Source: Plantago major (Eukaryota > Streptophyta > Magnoliopsida > Lamiales > Plantaginaceae). Taken from it: a stretch of 64,000 nt of DNA. Shown one piece after another: positions 1-11,333 of this stretch (positions are counted from its first letter, which is position 1; every line of letters starts with the position of its first letter). The notes beneath the pieces were generated by a model. The model saw nothing but the letters and a program-made list of their open reading frames with translations, did not search any database and was not told the DNA's origin. The position numbers were made by a program, and so were the translations under genes. The DNA is taken from positions 62,001 to 126,000 of the forward strand of contig JAIFAC010000116.1 of the NCBI GenBank assembly GCA_026545765.1. The letters are read 5' to 3'.

Positions 1-789
1 CTAAGTAGCACAAAAGTTCTAAGTGTCCTGATCCTTAACGAGCATTGTTATTTGTGAAAGAGTTGAACTAAGATTTCTTATCTAAGTTTCATTCTCTTGA
101 ACACTTACCATAGACTTGGGTCGATGAGAACAAGATACCATACATTGAAAAGTGTATTAAGTATACTTGATTCACAGAGCTATCTGAATAACTGAACAAG
201 TTATTAAAGAAGCTCACCTGACAAACAAACCTAAAACCAACACCATATACGACATTGAGTATAGGAAGTACTTAGTTTTGGAAACTAAGGAATAACTCCT
301 AGGTTGCTGAGCACAGGAAGTACTTAGCTTGGGAAGCTAAGGAAAAGCTCAAAAAGGTTTCTGAGTACAGGAAGTACTTGGCTGTGAAAGCCGGGGAATA
401 ACTCAGGGGGAACACTTGGTTGGGAACCTAGTGCATTTAGAAATCAAGAAAAGATATCTGTAAGGTTACCTCATTTATCTTAGTGAATTCTAGGTCTGAG
501 AAAGACCGAAGTGGATTAGTTGATGGATTACGCCACCTTCAGATACCACTATAAAAAGACTTGTGTTATTTACTTTCTGCAGTTTATTACTTGTTTTACT
601 TATATTGCAAAGTACTTACACTTATCTTGCTGAACACGTGCACTTATCTCAGAAGTCTTCCGCTCTCTGAAATTAAGTATCAGATATCTTAACAGATATC
701 TGAGAAACTGTGCTTATCGACAAAAGTTTTAAAAGACTATTCACCCCCTCCCCCTCTAGTCTTTTACTTTGCCGTTATCTGGACCAACA
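1..789 (+). repeat. LTR1: 3' part of the outer Sirevirus 5' LTR (R-U5)
   Basis: These 789 bases match 10427-11215 almost perfectly. The LTR ends in ACCAACA at 789 and is followed at once by the primer-binding site. U3 lies outside the window. It carries three imperfect repeats of about 50 bases around GGAAGTACTT (about 260-410) and a pyrimidine-rich stretch near 745-760. Confidence 0.92.
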
Positions 790-791
790 AG

Positions 792-803
792 TGGTATCAG
801 AGC
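792..803 (+). other. Primer-binding site, initiator-Met tRNA type (copy A)
   Basis: TGGTATCAGAGC lies two bases after the LTR end. This is the standard plant Ty1/copia primer site complementary to the 3' end of initiator methionine tRNA. The same motif follows LTR2 at 11218-11229. Confidence 0.93.
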
Positions 804-907
804 AGGAGGTTCCCAAGCCTTCTGAACTGAACCTAGATCCCAGATAAGTGCCCACTAACTGCTTTTCACCTACACTTGATTCGTTTGTTTAGTGTGTTTG
901 CTGCAGG

Positions 908-3220
908 ATGTCTTTAAGTGACGCTCCGATTCTCAAGCCAGAGAATTATAAGAAATGGAAGAACAACATGATGCTCCACCTAGAAGCAATCAGTGACGAA
1001 ATGATCGAAGTAATAAAGAATGGCCCAATAGTCATTCAACAACTCAAGCAAGTCATAGAGGTTTCTAATGGTAGAGACAGAGAACAAAGTGATGGGTCTT
1101 CACAGACAGATGCATCAACCAGTGGGAGACCTGCTAGTCAAGTTATTTACGAACCAAAGCCCAGAGAACTCTGGACATCAGAAGATGCCAAGAGAAATAG
1201 ATTGGATGGACAGGATCGTAATATCATCATACGTTCTACTCCAGAGCACATACAGTGTAAATTGTGGGGTGAAAAAATGGCGAAAGTGGCCTGGCAACTG
1301 ATTGAAGAAATCTGTGCTGGCACTGAAAAAACAAAGGAAAATAAGTTCGAAGTTTTGAAGCTAAAATTCCAAAACTTCAAACAAGGTCCCACAGAGACTC
1401 TTGAAGAACTAGATTTCCGGTTTACAACACTTATGAGTGACATGGCTGCACTTGGTGAAAGTAATAGATATACCCAGTCAGAAAAGATTAAAACCATTGT
1501 GAGAAGTCTAAATCATAACTGGGAACACACAAAGTTTTTCTACTTTAACCAAGGAATGCCAGATATCACTCCTGTGGAACTTTTCTCTCACCTTGCCACT
1601 GTTGACTATGAGACAACTCAAAGGGAACAAACAACTGAGAAGTTGCAGAGTGCTGCTCTAGTTGCTCAAGGAACTTCCGAAAAGAAGAAAGGAAAGGATG
1701 TGACTGAGGATGCTCTTGATGTAAAGCAAATGGGAAAATATGTCAGTTGAGAAATTGAGAGATGAAAAGCCAAAGAGAAGCTGAAAAAGCATCTAGGCTC
1801 AAACTATCACCAGTACAAAAATATGCAAAGCTCACTGAACAAGCCAGCTCAAAAAGCATCAAGTACTGAGGAAGCAGAAATCGGAAATGATATCTGTTTC
1901 TATTGTCAGAAACCTAGTCATTTCAAGAAGGATTGTCCTGCCTTCAACAAATTTAAGACATGTGAGAAGAAAGATAGAAGAATCTTCAAAAGAAGTCAAA
2001 GAGCTATGCTCACTATAGAAAGGAAAAAGATTCAACTCCAACTCGATGCTCTAGATATTGAGTCTGATTCTGAGGATGAGGACTCAGATGAATCCACACT
2101 GCCTTCCCCAGAAATATGCGGTGTTTCTCATGAAGTAATTGACTTTGGTCAAAAGAAGAAAGAAGTGTGTGGAATGGCTGAAGAAATCTTCCCAGATATC
2201 TCCAACATTGAACCTTGTCTAATGGCTGATGAGGTAACACATACTTCCTGTTATACTTAAAAAAGTGATGACGAAGGAATCAAAGAACTGGAAAATCTCA
2301 AAAAAGAAATTGATCTTTACAAAAGAGAATTTCTAATGTTCCGAGCTAGAGCCGAAAATTTCGAAGAAGAAAAGAATTCTCTTGCAAAGGAAAATTCTAA
2401 ATTAATCAAGATATCTGAGAAAAAGGATGCTGAAAATGCATTTCTCAAGGCTCAGATATCTGAGACCGAAAAGTCACATAAAGAAGCAATGGACAATCTT
2501 CAAAATAAATGTGAAGGTCTTATTTCTGAGAATAAGGAACTCAAAAAGAAAGAACTATCCTTTCAATCTTATGCCAAAGATAGTGACACTCTTACTGAAG
2601 TACAATCTTATTTAAGAGATCCTTCAGAAAAGAGAGGACTTGGGCTGGACACACACACACAGACAGTTCCACCACTCTGAATAAGAGTAATGAAGGACTA
2701 ACATTCGATTGCTCGTGAGTGTTTCCCAAACAATCTACGATCGTCGGAAAACTAAGATTGTTGATAAAGGAAAGCGATTCTGACCAAGCCTTTGTGGGAA
2801 AAACAAGTCCAAAAGAAAAATGTGGGAAATGTCTCTGAAAAGAAACCTAACACTGAGAAGTGCAATCACCCACAGTGCTATGTCTCTCAAAAAGGAAAAA
2901 TTGCAGGAGCTGGCAAATTTTCTTATGTCACGTTTTCTGGAAAGAAAATTGATCATCCAAAGACTAGCAAAGCTGCTGAGAAGAGATCTCAGACAGCATC
3001 AGGTGCTCGGAATGGTATTGGCTATAAACCCATCGGGAAACAACTTGCTCGTGAATACAAACAAGAGCAAGAACGATGGTTAAAGGCTAGAATTGCTCAC
3101 AACAATTATCAGAAGTGGAAGATAAATCAAGCCACTGAAAATCTGAATGCCAGGGCTAGAAGAAATCTGGCTAGGAAAGCTAAGTTCTTTGAAAGCGACT
3201 CGAATCTGACAGGTATCTGA
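908..3220 (+). pseudogene. gag: Sirevirus gag region, copy A (broken)
   Basis: The region starts at an ATG at 908, just after the leader. Its N-terminal part has the Ty1/copia capsid type (UBN2/retrotran_gag-like), with the opening residues LKPENYKKWKNNM typical of copia Gag. A CCHC zinc knuckle (CFYCQKPSHFKKDC) lies near 1905-1940. After it come acidic and then strongly charged Lys/Glu-rich segments (about 2270-2680) that look coiled-coil, then a basic segment (2792-3220). A long C-terminal extension after the knuckle is a known Sirevirus trait. Gag would form the virus-like particle and bind element RNA. The reading frame is broken a handful of times, so no full protein is made as it stands. 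Confidence 0.88.
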
Positions 3221-3435
3221 AAGCACCAAATGAAGCACCTAGGAACACACCAAGGAAGAAAATAGTTCTTAACAACAATGATACTAATCATTTAACTAAG
3301 ATTCCTCCTTATGTATCTGTTAGACAAAAGAATGTTCCTAAGAAATTCATTCAAAAGTGGATTCCTACTGGAAGATTCTTTAATCCAGATGGTTCCATTG
3401 TTGTTATGAGAACCTAATCTCCTATTTCCTGTTTT

Positions 3436-6400
3436 GTGCAGAACACTCTAAAGACTAACTCAAAGTGGCATTTTGATAGTGGATGTGGGAAGCACATGAC
3501 AGGAGACAAAGCAAATCTGATTAACTACAAAAAATGCATTGATGGACCAATTATCAGGTTTGCTGGAGGAGATGAAAATCCAACCATAGGTTTTGGCAAT
3601 TTGAAGTTCGGCGCCCTCACAATCTCTGAAGTACTTCATGTAAAGGGATTGAAATATAATCTCCTAAGCATGAGTCAACTAGTAGACAATGGGTACACTG
3701 TCAAGATCAAGTCAAAACTATGTAAAGTGATTGACAATGAGTCAAAGCAGACAGTCTTAGTTGCAAGGCGTAAAGGAAATCTTTATGTTGCTGATTGGGC
3801 ATCCGCCACAACCGAAGAATGTCTCATGGTGAGTCAATCTGGCCACACTGAAGAAAATTGGCTATGGCATAAAAGAATGAGTCACTTGAATTTGAAAACT
3901 CTGGATAAACTAGCCAAGAAAGAGTTGGTGGTTGGTTTACCCAAAATGGCATATAGAAAAGAAGGTGTATGCTCAGCTTGCCAAATGGGAAAACAATCCA
4001 AAACATCTTTCAAGTCTAAAACTAGACATTCCAGTGAGAGGCCACTGCAGATGTTACATATGGATCTGTTTGAATCCTCAGTAACTAGTTATGCAGGAAA
4101 GAAGTATGGTCTGGTTGTTGTTGATGATTACTCAAGATTCACTTGTGTTGTCTTTCTCAAACACAAATCTGATGCAAGGGTTGAGATACCTAACTTGCTG
4201 AATAAGCTCGAAATCATGAATAACTTGCTGAATAAGCTCGAAATCATGAAAAATGACAAGGTATCTGTAATCAGAACAGACCATGGTACTGAGTTTGTGA
4301 ACCAGTACATCAAAGATTTTTGTACTTGCAAAGGTATACAACATCAACTATCTTCTGTAAGGACACCACAACAAAATGGTGTTGCTGAAAGGAAGAATAA
4401 GACCCTGAAAGAAGCAGCAAGAACAATGCTTACTGACACTGAAATAAGTGAGATCTATTGGGTTGAAGCTGTAAACACAGCATGCTACACTCAAAATAGA
4501 TGTCTGATTAACAAACACCATGACAAAACTCCGTACGAGCTTTTTATTGGTAGACCCCCTAGTCAAACATCTAAAGGTGTTTGGTTGCAGATGTTTCGTT
4601 CTTAACAATGGAAAAGAATACTTGAGAACATTTCAACCAAAGGCATATGAAGGAGTATTTCTTGGTTATTCTCTGAATAGCAAGGCCTACAGAATCTACA
4701 ACAAAAGAACGCAAAAGATCGAAGAATCTATTCACGTAGTATTCTATGAAGGAAACAAGAAAGTACTCTTAAATGATGATCTCTCAGATAGGTTCAAAGA
4801 ACTAATGATTAAAGATTCTGAAAAAGGATCCTCAGAAGGAAACAATTCTATCATACAAATAGAGGATGAGTCTGACGATGAAAAGCAACCTATGCTTAGT
4901 AACAACCAGATGACTCTAAGACATGATGAAGAATTTCCTATGAGAATTCCAGAAATGGAACAGGCTACTGAGAACCTTCATCATGAAAAGGTATCCGAAA
5001 ATGAGATTGCTAAAATGCAAGATCCAGATATCTCTAACACTGAAAAAGTGTCAAATATCCATGACATTTCCCATGTGTCAGATATCCCAGATACTGCACA
5101 AGTATCTCATCAAGATCATATTGATTCACTTTCAAATCAAATTGATATTGATCCTACTAGTTCAAAACCCATTATGAAATGGATAAGAAATCATGCTTCA
5201 AAAGATGTGATTGGTCCCATAGACCAAGGAGTTAGACAATCGCTGAAAATGCAAGTTGTCTCTATGCATGTTTCATCTCAAAAATTGAACCAAAGACTAT
5301 AGAAGAAGCATTAAAAGATCAAGATTGGATCTCTGCAATGCAAGAAGAGTTGGATCAATTTGAGAGAAACAAAGTCTGGAAACTGGTTCCATTTGTTGAC
5401 GGAACATCTGTAATCGGAACCAAGTGGGTTTTCAGAAACAAAATGAATGAGTCTGGTGAAATAACCAGAAACAAAGCTAGGTTGGTTGCCAAGGGATTTA
5501 CCCAGACTGAAGGACTATATTTTGATGAATCTTATGGACCAGTTGCAAGATTGGATGCAATAAGACTCTTTCTAGCTTTTGTAGCTCATAATGACTTTAC
5601 AGTTTATCAGATGGATGTCAAGAGTGCATTTCTAAATGGTGAACTGGCTGAGGAAGTCTATGTTGAGCAACCACCAGGTTTTGAAGTTTCCTCAGAAAGT
5701 AGGATGGTCTATAAGCATTAAAAAGCTCTGCATGGGCAGAAACAAGCTCCAAGAGCATGGTATGATACATTGGCCAGATACCTACTAGAAAGTGGCTTCA
5801 AGAAAGGAGATGTTGACAAAACACTCTTCACACTGAACCATGACGGGAAACTTCTTTTAGTTCAAGTATATGTTGATGACATTATATTTGGATCTAAAGA
5901 CAAGCAACTTTGTGAAGATTTTGCTGAACTCATGAAATGTAAATTTGAGATGAGCATGATGGGAGAATTGAATTACTTCCTAGGGCTGCAAGTTAAGCAA
6001 CTCAATGATGGAATATTCATTAGTCAAACAAAGTATGCAAAGGACATGCTCAATAAATTTAATCTAAAGCCTACGAAAGAATGCTAAGATACCAATGAGC
6101 ATCGGAACCAAAATGACCTTCACTGAATCTGACAAGAGTGTTGAAGAACACAAGTATAGGAAATTGATTGGATCGCTACTATACCTCACTGCAAGTAGAC
6201 CTGATATTTAATATGCAGTTGGAGTGTGTGCTAGATTTCAGACAAATCCAATCCAGTCACACTACAACATTGCTATGAAAATATTAAGGTATGTAAAAGG
6301 TACTGTAGAAGTTGGATTGTGGTATCCAAAAGAGAGTGGATTGAGTTTGGTTGGCTATTCAGATGCCGAGTATGCTGGATCATTGCTTGATAGAAAAAGC

Positions 6401-6780
6401 ACCTCAGGAACTTGTCAATTTCTTGGTGCTAGATTAATATCATGGTTCAGCAAGAAACAAAATTCAATTGCCACATCTACCACAGAGGCTGAATATATTG
6501 CTGCTGGGTGTTGTGCTTCATAGATATTGTGGATACAACAACAACTCAAAGACTATGGACTAAATGAAGAGAAAACTCCCATTTTCTGTGACAACACAAG
6601 TGCCATTGCCATAACTCAGAATCCTAAGTTTCATGCAAGAACAAAGCACATTGATGTTAGACACCACTTCATTATAGACCATGTTGAAAAAGGCAATATA
6701 GAGATACTCAAGATTGGCACTGAAGAGCAACTTGCAGATATCTTCACTTAAGCCACTACAAGAAAGTAGATTCTTAGCCT
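3436..6780 (+). pseudogene. pol: Sirevirus pol region, copy A: protease, integrase, RT, RNase H (broken)
   Basis: Domains appear in copia order. The protease active-site triplet DSG is at 3475-3483. The integrase zinc-binding region (HKRMSHLN ... CSACQMG) spans about 3865-3990. Integrase catalytic D, D and E are near 4063, 4279 and 4387, with the spacing of a D,D(35)E core, and TPQQNGVAERKN surrounds the E. Reverse transcriptase begins near 5338, with [11 protein letters not shown] and [10 protein letters not shown], and has YVDD at 5869-5880. RNase H carries GYSDAEYAG near 6350 and TTEAEYIA near 6480. The C-terminal region has TKHIDVRHHF near 6645. These activities would mature Gag, copy the RNA and insert the DNA. 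There are roughly five to eight breaks, fewer than in copies B and C. Confidence 0.93.
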
Positions 6781-7609
6781 TAAGACACAGTCTTGGATTA
6801 ATGGAGCTACCAAAGAACTGAAAAAAGTTTAGAAAAGAGATATCAAAGAAGAGAGAAGAGAAATCTGCAACGGGTATCCAGAGAAGAGGAATCTGGAACG
6901 GGTATCCAGAAATCGAAGGCTAAAGGGTAAAATGGCTATTTGAAGATCTACGAGGCGAATTTTCGGATATCTAGATCACTCGATGGAGGAACACAAAAGA
7001 GAATAGTACAGCTGACTGTATTCAACTACTCTCTTGAAATTTGTATCATTACTATCTTTGTGTAAAACTTGGACAAATACTAAGTGTGAGATAGACTCAG
7101 ATGCAAACAGTGTTCTTAGGCACACAGAGAAATGTGATTCAGATAGCTAATAACCAAAATTCATTAAACGGGCACAATTACATTTGTTGATTGTGATCAT
7201 TGCTTAAGAAGCAATGGTGACCCTTGATGAATTGGGCGATTGACCTTCTGAGAGATTAACTCTCGATAAATAGTGGGTATTGAAATTTCGACAGGGCCCA
7301 CTATGCATTTAATGCCGAACAAGCTTTTACTCACGCCTGCCTACAATTCACAGATACTTACACACAAAATCAATTTGTATGTATATGTTTGTGGAGATTA
7401 CTTTGCTATATATATGGGATTTTGGCAAAAGAAATTACTTTCACCTAATCCAACATACAGACTTGCACAAGAATAGCAAAATTATCTTCTTCTATTTCTC
7501 TGCAAATTTCTTCAACCTATGCAAATCTCTGTTAGTTTTTCTGCAAAGAATCACTAATCGCTAACCCAAACTTCTTTCAAACTTCGAAAAACTTACACTA
7601 TATAAAGAG
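6781..7609 (+). other. Non-coding spacer between pol and the 3' reading frame, copy A
   Basis: I see no coding domain here. The spacer is conserved in B (about 17110-17927) and C (27121-27937). It holds a purine-rich start, a TATATATA run near 7409-7417 about 200 bases upstream of the next ATG, and CTATATAAAG directly before that ATG. In other Sireviruses the env-like frame follows pol after a stop or a spacer. How this one is expressed cannot be told from sequence. Confidence 0.6.
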
Positions 7610-9540
7610 ATGGCTCCTAAATGTTCACAGAAACCCCAATCTTCTATCACTGGTACTGCTGAAAAGCAAGCACCAGAGTTGGTGATAATAAACAATAGAT
7701 TTGTTGGAAACTTTAATCCCGATCATTGGACTTCAAATCACAGGATGATTTGGGGTGGTGCCATGATTGAGGAATACCTCACGGCTGCTGTTGAAAACCA
7801 AGCCGATAGGAAACTGATCCTTGACATGCTTGAAAAGGCGCAAATCAAGGGTTTTCTATCTGCTCTTCCCAGTGGAATCTCTTCACTAGATGTGTTAGAA
7901 TTCTACAATAATTCCAGGATTATATCCTGTGTTTGAAAACCTTTGCAATAGTGTCTATAAAGACTTGATCGAGGAAAGAAATCATACGGACTTAACAACT
8001 TTCTGCAAGTTGTTTGAACTTCAAAATCTTGGAAAGGATTTTGAAATAGACACAAAGGATGATGATCTCCTTGAAGGTGTAAAACAGCTGTACAGTGGTG
8101 TGTGTGATCTTGAAAAATCAGATACACCCACTGATTTCAAGCTTGCTGACATCAGAACCAGACATCTGTTGGTTCACTGGGATGTGTTGGCATGCATTCT
8201 TCACAGATGCTTTGATGGTCTACAAGGAGGTGCTGACCAGATAAGCGAAGAACGCTGGATGATGATGTTCTTGCTACAACAACAAGACAAAAGGCTGGAA
8301 AACTCTTTTAATTGGGGGAAGTAAGCCTTCATGAAATTTGTGAAGAAGATTCAAGGCTTTGAGCCTACAATCGCTAAGGGACTTGCTGAGCCAAAAGAAA
8401 CAGTGAGCTATGGACTGAAAATATGCTACTTACTAGAATTCCTTGGCATTGAGCTCAGAGAGACGGCAGACATTGCCAACAGTAACCTACTCTACAAATA
8501 TGAGTATACAAACATGATGAAAAAGGTTACTGGATCTCAGAAAGGTTCCAAGAAGCGAAAGACTGAAGAGGTATCTGAGGGAAAAGTTGCGACCAAGAAG
8601 CCCAAAACTTCACGAAAGAAGTTTGCTGGCAAATCAGAAGGCACACCCATTGAGGTTTTCGATTCCCAGATACCTGTCGTAGCTGCCGATGAACTCATAA
8701 ATGCTGCAAAAGAGGTATCGACTACTGAACAAGTAGCCTCAGCAAGAGAAAGTGCTTTCAGAAATGTGAAGATTATTACAGAAAGCCTTGCTGATGAACT
8801 CATAAATGCAGAGAAACTTCAAACTCTTTCTGCAGAAGCAGCAGGGATTGTTGATAACTCTATTCCAGATTTCGATGACGAATCGGACGAGGAGAAAATC
8901 CCATCCCCTAAGGTTACTGAAATAGTAACTGGTGTAGAGGTATCTGAAGAAGAACCTACACCATAGGTTTCTGAACAAGCACCTATAGCAAAGGTTGTTG
9001 GTGCCATCACACCATCAGGGACAGTCACATATGCACAACTTCAAGAAGCCCTGATGAGTGGTGACCTAGTATTGGTGTACGATGTCAACGCCACACTTAA
9101 AGATCTGGAAGAGCTCTCAAATGCTCAAACGTCTGCTTCTAGACAACCACAACAACCACAACCACAACAGCCACAAGTGGTTGATGAAATGGTAAATGAA
9201 CTTCATTTCGACATGCCATCAATGCAGTATGCTGAAGAAAATCCTGCAAATGAGCAGGTTCTCCAACTCCAAGAGAGGGATCAAACTGAGACACCTACTC
9301 AGAATGATCAACCAGGGGAGGCAACTGAGTTAGCCACTCAGGAAAAGGTTGAAGTACCTCAAACTTCTAACAAAGAAGCAACACTGGAACAACGAGACCA
9401 ACTCATGGAAGGGTCACAAGTTCCAGAGACCACTCAGCCTGACATTGCTCAGGTAGCTGAATGGTTCGTACTTGTGAATTTCTTTGTATTTTCTGTCTTG
9501 TTAACTAATAAAAATTCTTTGTTATAGGCTGAATTAGAAA
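7610..9540 (+). pseudogene. Sirevirus post-pol reading frame (env-like position), copy A, broken
   Basis: The ATG at 7610 opens a coding region with a globular N-terminal part (NPDHWTSNHRMIWGGAM, about residues 35-55) and conserved segments HLLVHWDVLACILHRC and WKIC-type motifs. A Lys-rich basic stretch near 8530-8640 and a Gln/Pro/Glu-rich tail (about 9120-9450) follow. The position after pol is that of the Sirevirus env-like gene. I see no clear signal peptide or transmembrane span in the part that can be read, so an envelope role is not supported here. In the outer element it is interrupted at 9554 by the nested insertion. The counterpart in C at 27938 is open over 388 codons. A few breaks are present. 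Confidence 0.75.
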
Positions 9541-9549
9541 CAAAAGAGC

Positions 9550-9554
9550 AAGAG
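9550..9554 (+). other. Target-site duplication AAGAG, left side
   Basis: AAGAG lies directly before the TG of LTR2. The same five bases precede LTR3 (19813-19817) and follow LTR4 (35440-35444). Outer-element coding sequence of the 3' region stops here and resumes after LTR4. A 5-bp duplication is normal for LTR retrotransposon insertion. No polypurine tract precedes LTR2 or LTR3, in line with this being an insertion point and not an element's own 3' LTR junction. Confidence 0.85.
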
Positions 9555-11215
9555 TGTTAGATATTTTGTTAGAATATCTGTTTAGATTTTGTTCAGCAAC
9601 ATGATGACTTATCTTAGTCTCAGAAAGGTGATTAGTACTCTTGGTTCACTTGAACATTGTAAAAGAGGAAACCCACTAAGTATGATAGTCTAGCTAATCT
9701 TGTATAGGATGTTAGGTCTCAAAATGTAATTTTTATTTTATGAAGAGAAGACCAAGAAGAAGACATCCAAGCAGAAAGCTCAACAACATTTGAAGATTTG
9801 AAGAAAACTGCACAAGATTACTGAATCTATTGTTCAGATATCTTAGCCAGATATCTTGTAGACACGAACAGTTTCAAACAAACTGTGTCACAAGAGATAT
9901 CTGAGAAATGAGATACATATCTGAAAACAAGGAAAGTGTCTACAGATATCTATTCTCAGATACCTTGAGCGTTAACCACGTTTCTGAAAGAGAAACATAT
10001 ATTGCAAACAAAGTTGTTTCAATAATTACATTACAAGTGGTATATGAAGAATGAAGATAAGGACGTGCAAAGAATCAGACAACAAGTCTAGTCTCTGATA
10101 CAAAGCATAGTTCCGTTGACACTACAGGACAAAAACTATAGTACAAAGCATTTAATGCCGCAGACGAGAGATGTATGCGAATAAAAGCAACGACAACCGA
10201 GAAGAAGACAAAAACACCTCTGATACTATACACAGATATCGATAGTTTGAATTTGAGCCTAACGGATACTATTCAAACGGCACTCAAATTCATCTATAAA
10301 TATCAACACTTAGACTGCTTGAGAACATACCTTAGAACACACTGAACTTACACTGAATACTCACACAACCGCTCTCAAGCAAACTACTTACCTTCAAGCT
10401 TTCTGTTGCGACCAAAGCTCTTGATTCTAAGTAGCACAAAAGTTCTAAGTGTCCTGATCCTTAACGAGCATTGTTATTTGTGAAAGAGTTGAACTAAGAT
10501 TTCTTATCTAAGTTTCATTCTCTTGAACACTTACCATAGACTTGGGTCAGTAGAGAACAAGATACCATACATTGAAAAGTGTATTAAGTATACTTGATTC
10601 ACAGAGCTATCTGAATAACTGAACAAGTTATTAAAGAAGCTCACCTGACAAACAAACCTAAAACCAACACCATATACGACATTGAGTATAGGAAGTACTT
10701 AGTTTTGGAAACTAAGGAATAACTCCTAGGTTGCTGAGCACAGGAAGTACTTAGCTTGGGAAGCTAAGGAAAAGCTCAAAAAGGTTTCTGAGTACAGGAA
10801 GTACTTGGCTGTGAAAGCCGGGGAATAACTCAGGGGGAACACTTGGTTGGGAACCTAGTGCATTTAGAAATCAAGAAAAGATATCTGTAAGGTTACCTCA
10901 TTTATCTTAGTGAATTCTAGGTCTGAGAAAGACCGAAGTGGATTAGTTGATGGATTACATACCTTCAGATACCACTATAAAAAGACTTGTGTTATTTACT
11001 TTCTGCAGTTTATTACTTGTTTTACTTATATTGCAAAGTACTTACACTTATCTTGCTGAACACGTGCACTTATCTCAGAAGTCTTCCGCTCTCTGAAATT
11101 AAGTATCAGATATCTTAACAGATATCTGAGAAACTGTGCTTATCGACAAAAGTTTTAAAAGACTATTCACCCCCTCCCCCTCTAGTCTTTTACTTTGCCG
11201 TTATCTGGACCAACA
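9555..11215 (+). repeat. LTR2: hybrid Sirevirus LTR (U3 of inserted element, R-U5 of outer element)
   Basis: The LTR runs from TGTTAGATAT to GACCAACA, 1661 bases. The first part, to about 10315, matches the U3 of LTR3 and LTR4. The rest matches LTR1 and LTR5. The TATA box is at 10295-10302. An inverted repeat (GAATTTGAG at 10249-10257, CTCAAATTC at 10283-10291) lies just upstream of it. Three GGAAGTACTT repeats lie at about 10690-10830. The hybrid make-up is best explained by unequal crossing-over that also duplicated A into B. Confidence 0.9.
10249..10302 (+). promoter_or_regulatory. LTR core promoter: TATA box with upstream inverted repeat
   Basis: TATAAATA at 10295-10302 is preceded by a 9-base inverted repeat with arms 25 bases apart. 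Equivalent TATA boxes lie at 20537 (LTR3), 34486 (LTR4), 40056 (LTR5) and, on the minus strand, 59594-59603 (LTR6). The recombination point between LTR types lies just downstream, near the expected start of R. A transcription start about 30 bases downstream is inferred. Confidence 0.6.
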
Positions 11216-11217
11216 AG

Positions 11218-11229
11218 TGGTATCAGAGC
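11218..11229 (+). other. Primer-binding site, initiator-Met tRNA type (copy B)
   Basis: TGGTATCAGAGC lies two bases after LTR2 and is identical to the site in copy A. Confidence 0.92.
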
Positions 11230-11333
11230 AGGAGGTTCCCAAGCCTTCTGAACTGAACCTAGATCCCAGATAAGTGCCCACTAACTGCTTTTCACCTACA
11301 CTTGATTCGTTTGTTTAGTGTGTTTGCTGCAGG

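Noticed and set aside
260-410. Evenly spaced GGAAGTACTT repeats as a CRISPR-like array
   Set aside because: Only three or four imperfect units, conserved between all LTRs, in plant DNA. They are part of U5.
792-803. Met-tRNA-like sequence as a tRNA gene
   Set aside because: Only 12 bases match the tRNA 3' end and they sit right after an LTR. This is a primer-binding site, with no cloverleaf.
2648-2662. The CA repeat in gag as a microsatellite locus
   Set aside because: Too short (about seven units) and shared with copy B. Not a separate feature.
7598-7613. CTATATAAAG before the post-pol ATG as a promoter TATA box
   Set aside because: It lies about five bases from the ATG, too close to give a leader. 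The run near 7409 is the only plausible candidate.
7610-9540. Calling the post-pol frame a viral envelope gene
   Set aside because: Position alone suggests it. No signal peptide, transmembrane span or furin-type site is visible, so only 'env-like position' is used.
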